From NCBI RefSeq assembly GCF_003933735.1, contig NZ_RSED01000003.1, forward strand, positions 186,001 to 250,000: a stretch of 64,000 nt of DNA, given 5' to 3'. The notes beneath the pieces are model-generated. The model had not been told where the DNA came from. It searched no databases and saw only the letters and a program-made list of their open reading frames with translations. Made by a program: the position numbers and the translations under genes. The stretch comes from Aquabacterium soli. GTDB taxonomy: Bacteria; Pseudomonadota; Gammaproteobacteria; Burkholderiales; Burkholderiaceae_C. How positions within the stretch are numbered: the stretch's first letter is position 1; each line of letters opens with the position of its first letter. This document shows, piece by piece, positions 17,574 through 26,571 of the stretch.

Positions 17574-18422
17574 ATGTTCGAGTTCCTCGGCCAGCCCGCT
17601 GGCTTTGACATCGGAGAGACCGGCCCCTGGCTGTTCAGTGCAGAGCAACCGCTGTGGCAGGCCTTCGGGGTGGGCCTGAGCAACACGCTGCGCGTGAGCC
17701 TGCCCGCCATCGTGCTGGCGGTGACGTTGGGCACGGTGCTGGGCCTGGGGCGTTTGTCTGCCCTGCCCTTGCCGCGGCGCCTGGCCACGCTGGTGGTGGA
17801 AGCCGTGCGCAACGTGCCTTTGCTGGTGCAGTTGCTGATGTGGTACTTCCTGATGGTGGAGTGGCTGCCCGAGCCCATGGAGGCCCTGCACCTGCTGCCC
17901 GGCGTGCTGCTGAGCAAGGGCGGGCTGGCATTTCCCTGGTGGGATGCCGCACAGGGCGGCTGGAGCATTCCGGTTCAAGAAACCTTCAATGTGCAGGGTG
18001 GCGCCGCGGTGACGCCCGAGTACCTGGCGGTGCTGCTGGCCCTGGGCTTCTACACGGCGGCCTTCATCGCCGAGGTGGTGCGCGCTGGCGTGTTGTCCGT
18101 GCCGCGCAGCCTGCTGGAAGCCGCTGAAACGCTGGGCGCCTCGTCCGCCCAGATCCGCTGGAAGGTGCTGCTGCCTCAGGCGCTGCGCGCGATCCGCCCG
18201 CCGCTGACCAACCAGTTGCTCAACCTGATCAAGAACTCGCCGCTGGCCGTGGCGGTGGGCTATCCGGATCTGGTGTCCGTGGGCAACACGACGCTCAACC
18301 AGACCGGCCGCGTGTTCGAGTGCATCCTGCTGATGATGGCCATCTACCTGCTGCTGTCCTGGACGGTGGCGTTGCTGATGGGCTGGTCTGACCGGCGCAT
18401 CGGCGGGCAGGAGCGCGCATGA
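17574..18422 (+). CDS. aapQ: amino-acid ABC transporter permease (AapQ-like)
   Basis: Inner-membrane subunit of the AapJQM system: 282 residues, membrane segments from about residue 40 onward, and the EAA loop (E-A-A-E-T-L-G-A-S-S-A-Q-I-R-W-K-V-L-L-P) that contacts the ATPase. The hydrophilic insertion between the first segments (about 100-145) is typical of AapQ/BztB. It starts 12 bases after aapJ; its stop overlaps the next start as ATGA. Confidence 0.9.
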   Translation: MFEFLGQPAGFDIGETGPWLFSAEQPLWQAFGVGLSNTLRVSLPAIVLAVTLGTVLGLGRLSALPLPRRLATLVVEAVRNVPLLVQLLMWYFLMVEWLPEPMEALHLLPGVLLSKGGLAFPWWDAAQGGWSIPVQETFNVQGGAAVTPEYLAVLLALGFYTAAFIAEVVRAGVLSVPRSLLEAAETLGASSAQIRWKVLLPQALRAIRPPLTNQLLNLIKNSPLAVAVGYPDLVSVGNTTLNQTGRVFECILLMMAIYLLLSWTVALLMGWSDRRIGGQERA

Positions 18423-19498
18423 ACGGGCAAGCGCGCGTGGCAAAGGCAAAGTCGCATCGTGATGTGCGAGCCTGGCTGTGGCAGGCCCCGCTGCTGGTGC
18501 TGCTGTTGTGGCTGGGCTGGCACGTGCTGGATTGGGGCCTGCTCAAGGCGGTGTTTCGCCCCGATGTAGAGGCTTGCCGCGCCCTGGAGCACCACGGTGC
18601 CTGCTGGGGCGTGGTGACCGAGAAATGGCGTTGGTGGTTGTTTGGGCGCTATCCCGCAGAGGCCCATTGGCGCCCGGCACTGACGCTGCTGCTGTGGGCC
18701 GGCGCACTGGCCTTGCTCATCGCGCCGGCATGGCATGGCCGGCTGGGCACCCCGGGTGGACGCCGCAGCGTGGCGGCATCGCTGCCGTTGTGGCTGCTGG
18801 GTCTGGCCCTGCTGGGCGGCGGCTGGGCAGGCCTGGCGCCGGTCGAATCCCGGCTGTGGGGCGGCCTGCCGCTCACCGTGCTGCTCACAGTGGTCAGCCT
18901 GGGGTTGAGCATGCCCCTGGCGGTGGTGTTGGCCTGGGCAAGGTTGTCGCGACGCCCATGGCTGTCGTGGCCAGCAGCGGCGCTGATCGAGGTGGTGCGC
19001 GGCGCGCCTTTGGTGATGTGGCTGTTCATGGCCGCCTTTTTGCTGCCCGCGGTGCTGCCAGCGTCGTGGGGCGTGGGGCCTGTCGGCCGCGTGCTGATGG
19101 TGACGGTGGTGTTCTCGGCAGCCTACGCGGCTGAAACACTGCGCGGCAGCCTGCGTGTTGTTGCGGGGGAGCAGGCCGAAGCGGCCCATGTGCTGGGTGC
19201 GGGCTGGTGGGCTTCGCAGCGCCTGGTGATCCTGCCTCAGGCCTTCCGCACCGCGCTGCCCTCGCTGGCCAACCACAGCATCGGCGTGCTCAAGGACACC
19301 TCGCTGGTGATGATCGTGAGCCTGCAGGAGCTGACCGGCGCCATGTCGGTGAGCCTCAATGGAGACCCCGAATGGCGCCCGTTCTTCCTGGAGGCCTACC
19401 TGGTGATCGCGCTGGTGTACGCCCTGATGTGCCTGGGCGTCTCGGCGCTGGGGCGCCGATTGGAGCAGCACTATCCCGCGCTGGGTTACCGGCAGTGA
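18419..19498 (+). CDS. aapM: amino-acid ABC transporter permease (AapM-like)
   Basis: Second permease, 359 residues, with the long N-terminal extension characteristic of AapM/BztC (A-C-W-x-V-V-x-E-K-W-R near residue 60 and Y-P-A-E-x-H-W-R-P near 80) and an EAA loop in A-A-H-V-L-G-A-G-W-W-A-S-Q-R. Translationally coupled to aapQ. No ATP-binding subunit (AapP) follows: the next feature is a terminator and an opposing gene, so the ATPase must be encoded elsewhere. Confidence 0.9.
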   Translation: MNGQARVAKAKSHRDVRAWLWQAPLLVLLLWLGWHVLDWGLLKAVFRPDVEACRALEHHGACWGVVTEKWRWWLFGRYPAEAHWRPALTLLLWAGALALLIAPAWHGRLGTPGGRRSVAASLPLWLLGLALLGGGWAGLAPVESRLWGGLPLTVLLTVVSLGLSMPLAVVLAWARLSRRPWLSWPAAALIEVVRGAPLVMWLFMAAFLLPAVLPASWGVGPVGRVLMVTVVFSAAYAAETLRGSLRVVAGEQAEAAHVLGAGWWASQRLVILPQAFRTALPSLANHSIGVLKDTSLVMIVSLQELTGAMSVSLNGDPEWRPFFLEAYLVIALVYALMCLGVSALGRRLEQHYPALGYRQ

Positions 19499-19501
19499 GG
19501 C

Positions 19502-19532
19502 AAAAAAAAAGCCCCGTCACGAGGACGGGGCT
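19502..19532 (-). terminator. intrinsic terminator of the 65-residue protein gene
   Basis: AGCCCCGTC (19510-19518) pairs with GACGGGGCT (19524-19532) around a 5-base loop. Nine A on the plus strand (19502-19510) give a U-tract in the leftward direction, so it ends transcription of the small gene at 19614-19811. In the rightward direction it would follow aapM but has no U-tract. Confidence 0.85.
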
Positions 19533-19613
19533 GCGAATCAACACACACTTCTGCCGCAAAAAACTTGGAGCTCATGCTCCGTGCCCAGCGTTGAAGCTGG
19601 GCAAAAAGAAAAC

Positions 19614-19811
19614 TCAGGCCAGGGCCGCTTCCACATCGGCCTCTGCATCGATCTCGGCGTCGCCGACGAGGGGGATCAGGGGCTTGTCCAGGGGACGGCA
19701 CACGCGGCTTTGCAAACGGTTCAGGCGTTCCGAACGCGCCATGGCGTCAAACACAGCCTGGGGATCCATCATCAGTGCAAAAGGGTTTGCGTAGATGCCT
19801 TGGTTCTGCAT
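19614..19811 (-). CDS. conserved small protein of unknown function
   Basis: A 65-residue protein starting M-Q-N-Q-G-I-Y-A-N-P-F-A-L-M. A consensus GGAGG stands six bases before this ATG; the longer open start at 19853 lacks such a site. The core R-L-N-R-L-Q-S-R-V-C-R-P-L-D-K-P is basic, the tail is acidic. I recall similar short proteins annotated as hypothetical near tatD in related genomes, but no function. It has its own terminator and a promoter-proximal palindrome, so it is an independent transcription unit. Confidence 0.75.
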   Translation of the reverse strand: MQNQGIYANPFALMMDPQAVFDAMARSERLNRLQSRVCRPLDKPLIPLVGDAEIDAEADVEAALA

Positions 19812-19902
19812 GGTGCCTCCGGTGAAGAAACGTGAGCCGATGTGATGAGTCACACTGTAGGCATTGAACGCGGGATCAACCAGTCACCGCATCGCCATAC
19901 CT

Positions 19903-19925
19903 CTTGTCAGAAATTGTCTGACAAG
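19903..19925 (-). promoter_or_regulatory. palindromic operator-like site upstream of the small gene
   Basis: CTTGTCAGA and TCTGACAAG form a perfect 9-base inverted repeat with a 5-base centre; the right half also contains TTGTCTGACAA, an 11-base palindrome of the GntR (FadR-type) operator style. On the minus strand TTGTCA could serve as a -35 element for the gene at 19811. There is no U-tract, so it is not a terminator. Confidence 0.4.
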
Positions 19926-19954
19926 GGTCTCCACGCCCCTCGGAGGCAAACCCT

Positions 19955-20740
19955 TTACGGCAGCACCACGCCCGAGAACAAAGTCTCGAAATTGCGGGTG
20001 GTTACATGCGCCACGTCGTCGACCGGCACGCCCTTGAGATCGGCCAGTTGCTTCGCCACATAGGGGACGTAGGCGGGTGTGTTGGTCTTGCCCCGGTAGG
20101 GCATCGGTGCCAGGTAGGGGCTGTCGGTTTCGATCAGGCAGCGGTCGAGCGGCACGAAGCGGGCCACCTCGCGCAGGTCGGCCGCATTCTTGAAGGTCAG
20201 GATGCCCGAGAACGAGATGTAGAAGCCCAGGTCGAGCGCGGCGCGCGCCACGGCCTCGCTCTCGGTGAAGCAATGGAACACGCCGCCCACGGCGCCCTGT
20301 CCTTCGTCGCGCAGGATGCTGAGCGTGTCGTCGCTGGCCTGGCGCGTGTGGATCACCAGCGGCAGCGTGGTCTGGCGGGCGGCGCGGATGTGCACGCGGA
20401 AGCGCTCACGCTGCCACTCCATGTCGGCCAGGGTGCGCTCCCCCAGGCGGTAGTAATCCAGCCCGGTCTCGCCGATGCCGACGATGCGGGGCAAGGTGGC
20501 ACGCTCAAGCAGGTCTTCGAGCGTGGGCTCCTGGATGCCTTCGTTGTCGGGGTGCACGCCCACGGTGGCCCACAGATTGGGATACGTCACCGCCAGCTTG
20601 TGCACCTGCGGGAAGTCTTCCAGCGTGGTGCTGATGCACAGGGCCCGGTCGACCTGGGCCTGGGCCATGTCCGCCAGCACCGACGCCATCTTGTCGGCGT
20701 AGTCGGGGAAGTTGAGGTGGCAGTGCGAATCGACGAACAT
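19955..20740 (-). CDS. tatD: TatD family metal-dependent hydrolase (DNase)
   Basis: A 261-residue TIM-barrel hydrolase: metal ligands in D-S-H-C-H-L-N-F at the N-terminus, G-E-x-G-L-D-Y near 94, H-T-R near 130, H-C-F near 155, and S-P-Y-L-A-P near 208. Family members are 3'-5' exonucleases linked to DNA repair and quality control. It lies downstream of pilZ but is separated from it by an intrinsic terminator. Confidence 0.93.
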   Translation of the reverse strand: MFVDSHCHLNFPDYADKMASVLADMAQAQVDRALCISTTLEDFPQVHKLAVTYPNLWATVGVHPDNEGIQEPTLEDLLERATLPRIVGIGETGLDYYRLGERTLADMEWQRERFRVHIRAARQTTLPLVIHTRQASDDTLSILRDEGQGAVGGVFHCFTESEAVARAALDLGFYISFSGILTFKNAADLREVARFVPLDRCLIETDSPYLAPMPYRGKTNTPAYVPYVAKQLADLKGVPVDDVAHVTTRNFETLFSGVVLP

Positions 20741-20774
20741 GGCAGGGACCGTTGCGGTGATGACAGGGGCAATG

Positions 20775-20798
20775 AAAAAGGCGGCCTCGCGGGCCGCC
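20775..20798 (-). terminator. intrinsic terminator between pilZ and tatD
   Basis: GGCGGCC (20780-20786) pairs with GGCCGCC (20792-20798) over a 5-base loop, with AAAAA on the plus strand (20775-20779) giving a leftward U-tract. It would end the mltG-tmk-holB-pilZ transcript. Confidence 0.8.
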
Positions 20799-20832
20799 CA
20801 TCATTGTGGCCGAAAGCCGGCCCGGGGGTCTT

Positions 20833-21276
20833 TCAGAGCGTTTGCGTGGGCTTGGACGACGACAGCGCGGTGCCCAGGATCTGCTCGATCTTGACGCGCA
20901 GCAAACGGGTTTTCTCGTCGTTCGGGAACTTCACGCCCACGCCCTGGGTGCGGCCACCCGAGGCGTTGGACGGGGTGATCCAGGCGATCTTGCCGGCCAC
21001 CGGATGGCGCTGGGCGTCATCGGGCAGGGACAGCAGCAGGTAGATGTCGTCGCCCAGGGTGTATTCGCGGGTGGTGGGCACGAACAGGCCGCCATCCACG
21101 AAGGACGGGATGTAGGCGGCGTACAGCGCACCCTTTTCCCGGAACACCAGCTGGATCACGCTGGGGCGGCTGGGCGTGGCCACGCCCGGTGCACCGACAC
21201 CGGCCACCACGGGCAGGCGTCCAGGGCCCGTGCCGGCGAAGGTCGAGGGGGCGGTGGTGGACTGGTAATCGCTCAT
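20833..21276 (-). CDS. pilZ: PilZ domain protein
   Basis: A 147-residue protein. After a low-complexity start, I-Q-L-V-F-R-E-K-G-A-L-Y-A-A-Y-I-P and G-G-L-F-V-P-T match the type IV pilus PilZ subgroup, which lacks the RxxxR cyclic di-GMP-binding motif (none is visible here). Such PilZ proteins act in pilus assembly with PilB/FimX-like partners. Its place after holB is conserved in beta- and gammaproteobacteria. Confidence 0.9.
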   Translation of the reverse strand: MSDYQSTTAPSTFAGTGPGRLPVVAGVGAPGVATPSRPSVIQLVFREKGALYAAYIPSFVDGGLFVPTTREYTLGDDIYLLLSLPDDAQRHPVAGKIAWITPSNASGGRTQGVGVKFPNDEKTRLLRVKIEQILGTALSSSKPTQTL

Positions 21277-21319
21277 CGTCGCTCAGTGTAACGTTCGCCC
21301 TCTGACACGGGGCGTGAAT

Positions 21320-22378
21320 TCACGCACGTTTACCCCCGAGCACGGGGGGAGCCGGCTGCACGGCGCGGCGCGCCTGGAACAGCAGAGACTCGACCTTCAA
21401 ACCCGCGTTCCAGGGGTGGTCGGCATGGCGGCGGGCCTGCCTCAGCTCAGCGGCCCAGGCGGTCAGGCGCGGCAGGCTGGTGTCCGCCGGCACGGCTTCG
21501 GCCGGAAAGAAACGCGCCGTGCCACCTGCGTTGGCGCGCGCCAGATCGTGGCAAAGCTTCTGCAGGGCATCGACCAACAAGGGCAGCGGCCAGCCGGCCC
21601 AGGCGCCCGCGACGCCTCCGGCCACGTCCTTGGGCAGGCGCTGCCAGGCGGCGGCCGTCCAGCCCAGGCGCAGCAGCTCGGCCGCGCCTTGGGGGCTGCC
21701 GCCCGCCGCGGCCAGCAGCACGCGGGCATCGGACGCCGACAGCCCAGGGTGGGCGGTGCACAACCAATCCAGCACGGCACCACCTTCGGGCAGTGGCAGG
21801 TGCCAGGCCTGGCAACGGCTGCGCACGGTGGGCAGGATGTCATCGATGGAGCCGCAGCTCAGCAGGAAACGAACGCGCCCTGGCGGCTCTTCCAGCGTCT
21901 TGAGCAAGGTGTTGGCCGACACGGTGTTCATGCGGTCGGCGGGGTGAATCAGGACCACCTTGGCCCGGTCACGCGAGACGGTGGACTGGCAGAAGGTCAC
22001 CGCCTGGCGGATGGCATCGACCTTGATCTCCTGGCTGGGCTTGCGCTTCTTGGCCTCGCCCTTGTCGGCATCGGCCTCATCGGCCCCGAAATCCCAGCCC
22101 AGGCTGGCCTGCATCGCCTCGGGCACGAGCACCTTCAGGTCCGGGTGGTAGCCGGTGTCCACCAGATGGCAGGCCGGGCAATGGCCGCAGGCCGGCACCG
22201 CCCCGCTGGCGGCCACGGACGCGGGTGATTCGCACAGCCAGGCCTTGGCCACGGCCAGCGCCAGTTCCAGCTGTCCGGAACCAGGCTGGCCGTGCACCAG
22301 CACCGCAGACGATGTCAGGCGGCCCAGGGCTTCGCGCAGCACGCCGTCCTGCCAGGGCAGCAATCGCAACAGGCTCAC
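21320..22378 (-). CDS. holB: DNA polymerase III subunit delta'
   Basis: Clamp-loader subunit of 352 residues. The N-terminal AAA+ region begins L-L-P-W-Q with a degenerate P-loop ([11 protein letters not shown]), followed by the zinc-binding C-G-H-C-P-A-C-H cluster and S-x-[12 protein letters not shown] (sensor region). I chose GTG at 22378 because it overlaps the tmk stop codon as GTGA and begins the family's usual N-terminus; the open frame continues upstream through tmk in another frame but has no family similarity there. Confidence 0.92.
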   Translation of the reverse strand: MSLLRLLPWQDGVLREALGRLTSSAVLVHGQPGSGQLELALAVAKAWLCESPASVAASGAVPACGHCPACHLVDTGYHPDLKVLVPEAMQASLGWDFGADEADADKGEAKKRKPSQEIKVDAIRQAVTFCQSTVSRDRAKVVLIHPADRMNTVSANTLLKTLEEPPGRVRFLLSCGSIDDILPTVRSRCQAWHLPLPEGGAVLDWLCTAHPGLSASDARVLLAAAGGSPQGAAELLRLGWTAAAWQRLPKDVAGGVAGAWAGWPLPLLVDALQKLCHDLARANAGGTARFFPAEAVPADTSLPRLTAWAAELRQARRHADHPWNAGLKVESLLFQARRAVQPAPPVLGGKRA

Positions 22379-23019
22379 CACCACCCCCGCTGGGCCAGCA
22401 CGGCCTGCACCTGCCCGGCGACGCCGGCCGGCGGCTGGGCCGCGTCGATCACGGCGTAGCGCGCCGGGGTGGCATCGATGCGCTGGCGGTAGCCCTGGCG
22501 CACCTTCTGGAAGAAGTCGACATCTTCGGATTCGAAGCGGTCGGGACTGCGGGCTGCGCTCAGCCGCTGCGCCGCGATAGCCGGCTCCACATCGAACACC
22601 AGCGTCAGGTCGGGCTGGCGGCCGGCCTGTACCCAGGCCTCGAGCGTGTGCAGGGGGGCAAGATCGAATCCCCGGCCCGCGCCCTGGTACGCGAACGTGG
22701 CGTCGGTGAACCGATCGCACAGCACCCAGGCGCCGCGGGCCAAGGCAGGCTCGATCACGGTGAGCAGGTGGTCGCGCCGTGCGGCGAACACCAGCAGGGT
22801 TTCGGTGAGGGCGTCCATCGGGCGGTGCAGCACCAGTTCGCGCAGGGATTCGGCCAGCGGCGTGCCGCCGGGCTCGCGCGTGCGCACCACATCGCGACCG
22901 GCCTCGCGCCAACGCCGCTCCAGCTCGTCGAGGTGGCTGGTCTTGCCGGCGCCGTCGATGCCTTCGAAGGTGATGAAGTGGCCGGTGGACACGTGGGAGA
23001 TCCCCGAGGACTGGGTCAT
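22375..23019 (-). CDS. tmk: thymidylate kinase
   Basis: Phosphorylates dTMP to dTDP. The 214-residue protein has the P-loop [11 protein letters not shown], the DRx motif in [13 protein letters not shown], and R-E-P-G-G-T-P. It overlaps mltG (ATGA at 23016-23019) upstream and holB (GTGA) downstream, the usual operon. Confidence 0.95.
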   Translation of the reverse strand: MTQSSGISHVSTGHFITFEGIDGAGKTSHLDELERRWREAGRDVVRTREPGGTPLAESLRELVLHRPMDALTETLLVFAARRDHLLTVIEPALARGAWVLCDRFTDATFAYQGAGRGFDLAPLHTLEAWVQAGRQPDLTLVFDVEPAIAAQRLSAARSPDRFESEDVDFFQKVRQGYRQRIDATPARYAVIDAAQPPAGVAGQVQAVLAQRGWW

Positions 23020-24071
23020 GGGCGTTTGCGCTGGTAGCGGTTGACGGCCCGATTATGGTCGGCCAGTGTCTCGCTGAAGACACTGCGCCCATCGCCGCTG
23101 GCCACGAAGTACAGGGCACGCGTGGCATCGGGCCGCACGGCGGCCAACAGCGCGGCCTTGCCGGGCATGGCGATCGGCGTGGGCGGCAGGCCGCCGCGCA
23201 CGTAGGTGTTGAAGGGGTTGTCGGTCTGCAGGTGGACCTTGCGCAGGTTGCCGTCGAAAGCATCGCCCAGGCCATAGATCACCGTGGGGTCGGTTTGCAG
23301 GGGCATGCCGATGCGCAGGCGGTTGTTGAACACGCCGGACACCAGGCCCCGGTCTTCGCCGTGACCGGTTTCCTTCTCGACGATGGAGGCCATGATCAGC
23401 GCCTCCTGAGGTGTCTTGAGCGGGCTGGCCGCAGCGCGCTGGGCCCAGGCTTCGGTCAGGTGGCGGTGCATGGCCCGCTGGGCCCGTCGCATCACGGCCA
23501 GGTCGCTGCTGCCCTTGGCGTAGGCGTAGGTGTCCGGGAAGAACTGCCCTTCGGCCGGCAGGTCGGGCACGCCCAGCGCCGCCATGATCTGCTGGTCGCT
23601 CCAGCCACGGGTCTGGGGCTGCAGCCCGTCGGCCTGGGCCAGTTCCTGGCGCCAGCGCTTGAAGGTCCAGCCTTCGATCAGCTTGGCGGTGGACAGGGAT
23701 TCATCGCCCTGCACCATCATGTTCAGCAGGCGCTCGGGGGTGGTGCCTTGCGATATCTCGTAGCTGCCAGCGCGGATCTGGCGCGCCTGCCCCGACCAGC
23801 GGAACCACTGGTACAGCAGCCAGGGCGAGGTCTCGGCGCCAGCGGAGACCCAGCCCTGTGCCACCCCGCGCGGCGTGACGCCCTGCTCGACCGACCATTC
23901 CACCGTGGGCGCGGACAGCGGGATGGGTTGATGGGCCCACCACCACAGGCCGCCGAAGGCGCCTGCCACAGAGAGGCCAGCCAGCACCGCCAGCGTGAGC
24001 AGCAGCCGGACGAAGGCCCCGCCCTGCTGGCGGCGGCGCCCCAAAGAGGCGGGAGAGGGTGTCTGGGGCAT
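23016..24071 (-). CDS. mltG: endolytic transglycosylase MltG
   Basis: Inner-membrane lytic transglycosylase that cuts nascent glycan strands. From ATG 24071 the 351-residue protein has a cytoplasmic N-terminus, one membrane segment (about 20-42), a LysM-like region and the YceG domain with the catalytic glutamate in A-S-I-V-E-K-E-T-G and [10 protein letters not shown]. Longer in-frame starts (24113, 24182) would leave almost no room for the divergent ygfZ promoter, so I prefer 24071. Confidence 0.92.
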   Translation of the reverse strand: MPQTPSPASLGRRRQQGGAFVRLLLTLAVLAGLSVAGAFGGLWWWAHQPIPLSAPTVEWSVEQGVTPRGVAQGWVSAGAETSPWLLYQWFRWSGQARQIRAGSYEISQGTTPERLLNMMVQGDESLSTAKLIEGWTFKRWRQELAQADGLQPQTRGWSDQQIMAALGVPDLPAEGQFFPDTYAYAKGSSDLAVMRRAQRAMHRHLTEAWAQRAAASPLKTPQEALIMASIVEKETGHGEDRGLVSGVFNNRLRIGMPLQTDPTVIYGLGDAFDGNLRKVHLQTDNPFNTYVRGGLPPTPIAMPGKAALLAAVRPDATRALYFVASGDGRSVFSETLADHNRAVNRYQRKRP

Positions 24072-24122
24072 GAAAGCCCGTGCAAAGTCAGGGAAGTTCA
24101 CGACGGTGATCATAATCACCCC

Positions 24123-25085
24123 ATGGACAAGATCACCCTGCCCCACGCGCCAACCTGGTCTGGCGTGGTTGCGCTGCCGCACCTCACTTGCCTGCGAGCC
24201 GATGGCCCGGACGCCGCCAGTTTCCTACATGGCCAGTTGAGCCAGGACATCGAAGGCCTGGGCGATGCCGATGCCCGCCTGGCCGCCTACTGCTCCGCCA
24301 AGGGCCGCATGCTGGGCGACGCGCTGGTGCTGCGCCCGACGCCCGAACACATCCTGCTGGTGCTGAGCGCCGATGTGGCACCGGCGGTTCTCAAGCGCCT
24401 GTCGATGTTCGTGCTGCGGGCCAAGGCCAAGCTATCCGCAGCGGGGCCCGAGGTGGTGCCGATGGGCCTGCTGGGCGAGACGGCCGAGCACGCTCTCACG
24501 GGCGCAGCCCCTCATGATGGCGCCGTGGTACCCCATGGCGGCCCGGGCGCCAACGCCTGGGTGGTGCGGCTGCCCAGGGTACAGGGCGTGGCACGCGCCC
24601 TGTGGCTCGGCCCCGCCGCTCAGGCGCCGACGGCCAGCCATGGCGATGCCCTGCCCCACGACGCCTGGCGCTGGCTGGAAGTGGCCAGCGGCGTGCCCCG
24701 CATCGAACAGGCCACGGTCGACCAGTTCGTGCCGCAGATGGTGAACTTCGAGCTGGTGGGCGGCGTGAACTTCAAGAAGGGCTGCTACCCCGGCCAGGAG
24801 ATCGTGGCGCGCAGCCAGTACCGTGGCACGATCAAGCGCCGCCTGTACCTGCTGCACACGGCTGCGCCTGCGCAGCCCGGCCAGGAAATCTTTGCGCAGG
24901 CCGATCCGGGCCAGCCCGCCGGCATGGTGGTCAACGCTGCGCCGGTGCCTGGCGTGGCTGGTGCCAGTTCCCTGCTGGCGGAACTGAAGATCCAGCATGC
25001 GCAAGATGCTCTGGCACTGGGCGCATCGGACGGCCCCGCGCTGCAGGTTGGCGAACTGCCCTATGCTGTCGTGCAGGACATCTGA
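24123..25085 (+). CDS. ygfZ: folate-binding protein YgfZ (iron-sulphur cluster repair / tRNA modification)
   Basis: A 320-residue GcvT-like protein with the signature K-G-C-Y-P-G-Q-E-I near 220 and F-x-H-G-Q-L-S-Q-D-I near 33. YgfZ uses tetrahydrofolate to support some Fe-S enzymes such as MiaB. Divergent from mltG with a 51-base gap; no clear ribosome site is seen before the ATG. Confidence 0.93.
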   Translation: MDKITLPHAPTWSGVVALPHLTCLRADGPDAASFLHGQLSQDIEGLGDADARLAAYCSAKGRMLGDALVLRPTPEHILLVLSADVAPAVLKRLSMFVLRAKAKLSAAGPEVVPMGLLGETAEHALTGAAPHDGAVVPHGGPGANAWVVRLPRVQGVARALWLGPAAQAPTASHGDALPHDAWRWLEVASGVPRIEQATVDQFVPQMVNFELVGGVNFKKGCYPGQEIVARSQYRGTIKRRLYLLHTAAPAQPGQEIFAQADPGQPAGMVVNAAPVPGVAGASSLLAELKIQHAQDALALGASDGPALQVGELPYAVVQDI

Positions 25086-25198
25086 TCGGGTGATCCCTCA
25101 GAACTGCCGATTCGTTTTCGCGCACTCTGCCACGTGATGCTGCGCCGCCGCAACGCTCCATGCCTGCGGCACGCACATCCTGGCGCAAGATGCCGCCC

Positions 25199-25549
25199 AT
25201 GAGCGCTTTGTACATCTACTACCGCGTCCAGCCTGGATGCGAGCAAGTGCTGGCCGCCGCCATCCACCAGATGCAGGCCCGCCTGCGCGGAGCCATGCCT
25301 GGCCTGGCCGCGTCCCTGCAGCAGCGCACCGATCTGGCCACGGGCCAGCCCAGCCGCACGCCGCAGCCGACGTGGATGGAAACCTACCATTTCAACGGGC
25401 ATGCGGACCACCGTGCCTGGGCGGCTTTCGAGGCGGCTCTTGAGCGGGAACTGCCCACGCTGCCCGTAGGCATCGAGGGCCCGCGCCAGACCGAATGCTT
25501 CAGCCCTCTGGCCGCTGTGGCCGGTGTGTTGCCCACCCGCAAGGAATAA
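25199..25549 (+). CDS. DUF4936 family protein
   Basis: A 116-residue soluble protein, M-S-A-L-Y-I-Y-Y-R-V at the start and a conserved T-W-M-E-T-Y near 62. It belongs to a small family found mainly in betaproteobacteria, with no known function; the length suggests a ferredoxin-like alpha/beta fold. ATG 25199 gives the family's usual N-terminus. The next gene starts 3 bases after its stop, so the two are probably cotranslated. Confidence 0.8.
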   Translation: MSALYIYYRVQPGCEQVLAAAIHQMQARLRGAMPGLAASLQQRTDLATGQPSRTPQPTWMETYHFNGHADHRAWAAFEAALERELPTLPVGIEGPRQTECFSPLAAVAGVLPTRKE

Positions 25550-25551
25550 CC

Positions 25552-26544
25552 ATGTGTCTGGCCAGCATCGCCCTGGACCTCAACAGCCGCTTTCCCTTTG
25601 TGCTGGCGGGCAACCGTGACGAGTTCATGGCCCGCCCGGCCGCCCGCCTGGGTTGGTGGGAGGACACGCCCGGACAGCCTGCGATCCTTGGTGGGCGAGA
25701 CCTGCAGGCCGGTGGCACCTGGATGGGGCTCAATGCCCAAGGACGCCTGGCTTTTGTCACCAACGTCCGCAACCCGGCCAAGGAAGACCGCGATGCCCCG
25801 TCTCGCGGCAGCGTCGTGCCGCTGTGGCTGCGCGGCGACCATTCGATGGAGCGCCTGTGGCCGCAACTGGCCATGAGCGGCTACAACGGCTTCAACCTGG
25901 TGGCACTGGATTTTGCGCAGGGCGAGTGCTTCTGGGTGTCCAACACCGCGCGCTACCCGCAACGGCTTGAAAAGGGCGTTTACGGCGTGTCCAACGGGCA
26001 CCTCAACTCGCCCTGGCCCAAGGTGAACCAGCTCAAGGCACGCACCAAGGCGGCCCTGGCCGAAGCAGATTCGGTGGACGATCTGGCCAACCTGCTGTTC
26101 GAGGCCCTGGCCGACCCGACGGTGGCGCCTGACGACGAACTGCCCCACACCGGCATCTCGCTGGAATGGGAGCGGGTGCTGTCCTCGGCCTTCATCCGCA
26201 CGCCCGATGGCAACTACGGCACGCGTTGCTCCACGCTGGTGATCACCGAGCGTGTCAACAAGCGGCTGGTGACCCACGTGCTGGAGCGCACCTACACCGC
26301 GGGCGCCAAGATGGCCTTGCTGCGCCGCGTCACGCTCAAGAACTGGCCGCCGCGCCACACCATGCAGGCCGAGCAACTGGCCAAGCTGGAGCAGACACTC
26401 ACGCCCGCAGCCTTGCGCACCGACGAGCGCTTCGAGAGCAGCGATGTGCATGAGGAAGACAACCATGCGCTGGCCGAGCCTGTGCAGCGCAAGACGCGGG
26501 CGCGCAGCCTGATCAAGAGCGCCCGCACACGCCGGCCTGACTGA
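25552..26544 (+). CDS. NRDE (TANGO2-like) family protein
   Basis: A 330-residue protein with M-C-L-A at the start and N-R-D-E-F near 22, the motif naming the family; the Cys2 N-terminus suggests an Ntn-hydrolase fold. Eukaryotic TANGO2 is implicated in haem or lipid handling; bacterial roles are poorly known. AAGGA lies six bases before the ATG. The frame continues upstream but without family similarity. Confidence 0.88.
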   Translation: MCLASIALDLNSRFPFVLAGNRDEFMARPAARLGWWEDTPGQPAILGGRDLQAGGTWMGLNAQGRLAFVTNVRNPAKEDRDAPSRGSVVPLWLRGDHSMERLWPQLAMSGYNGFNLVALDFAQGECFWVSNTARYPQRLEKGVYGVSNGHLNSPWPKVNQLKARTKAALAEADSVDDLANLLFEALADPTVAPDDELPHTGISLEWERVLSSAFIRTPDGNYGTRCSTLVITERVNKRLVTHVLERTYTAGAKMALLRRVTLKNWPPRHTMQAEQLAKLEQTLTPAALRTDERFESSDVHEEDNHALAEPVQRKTRARSLIKSARTRRPD

Positions 26545-26571
26545 ACGACCTCGGGCGGCCTGTTGCCCGCC

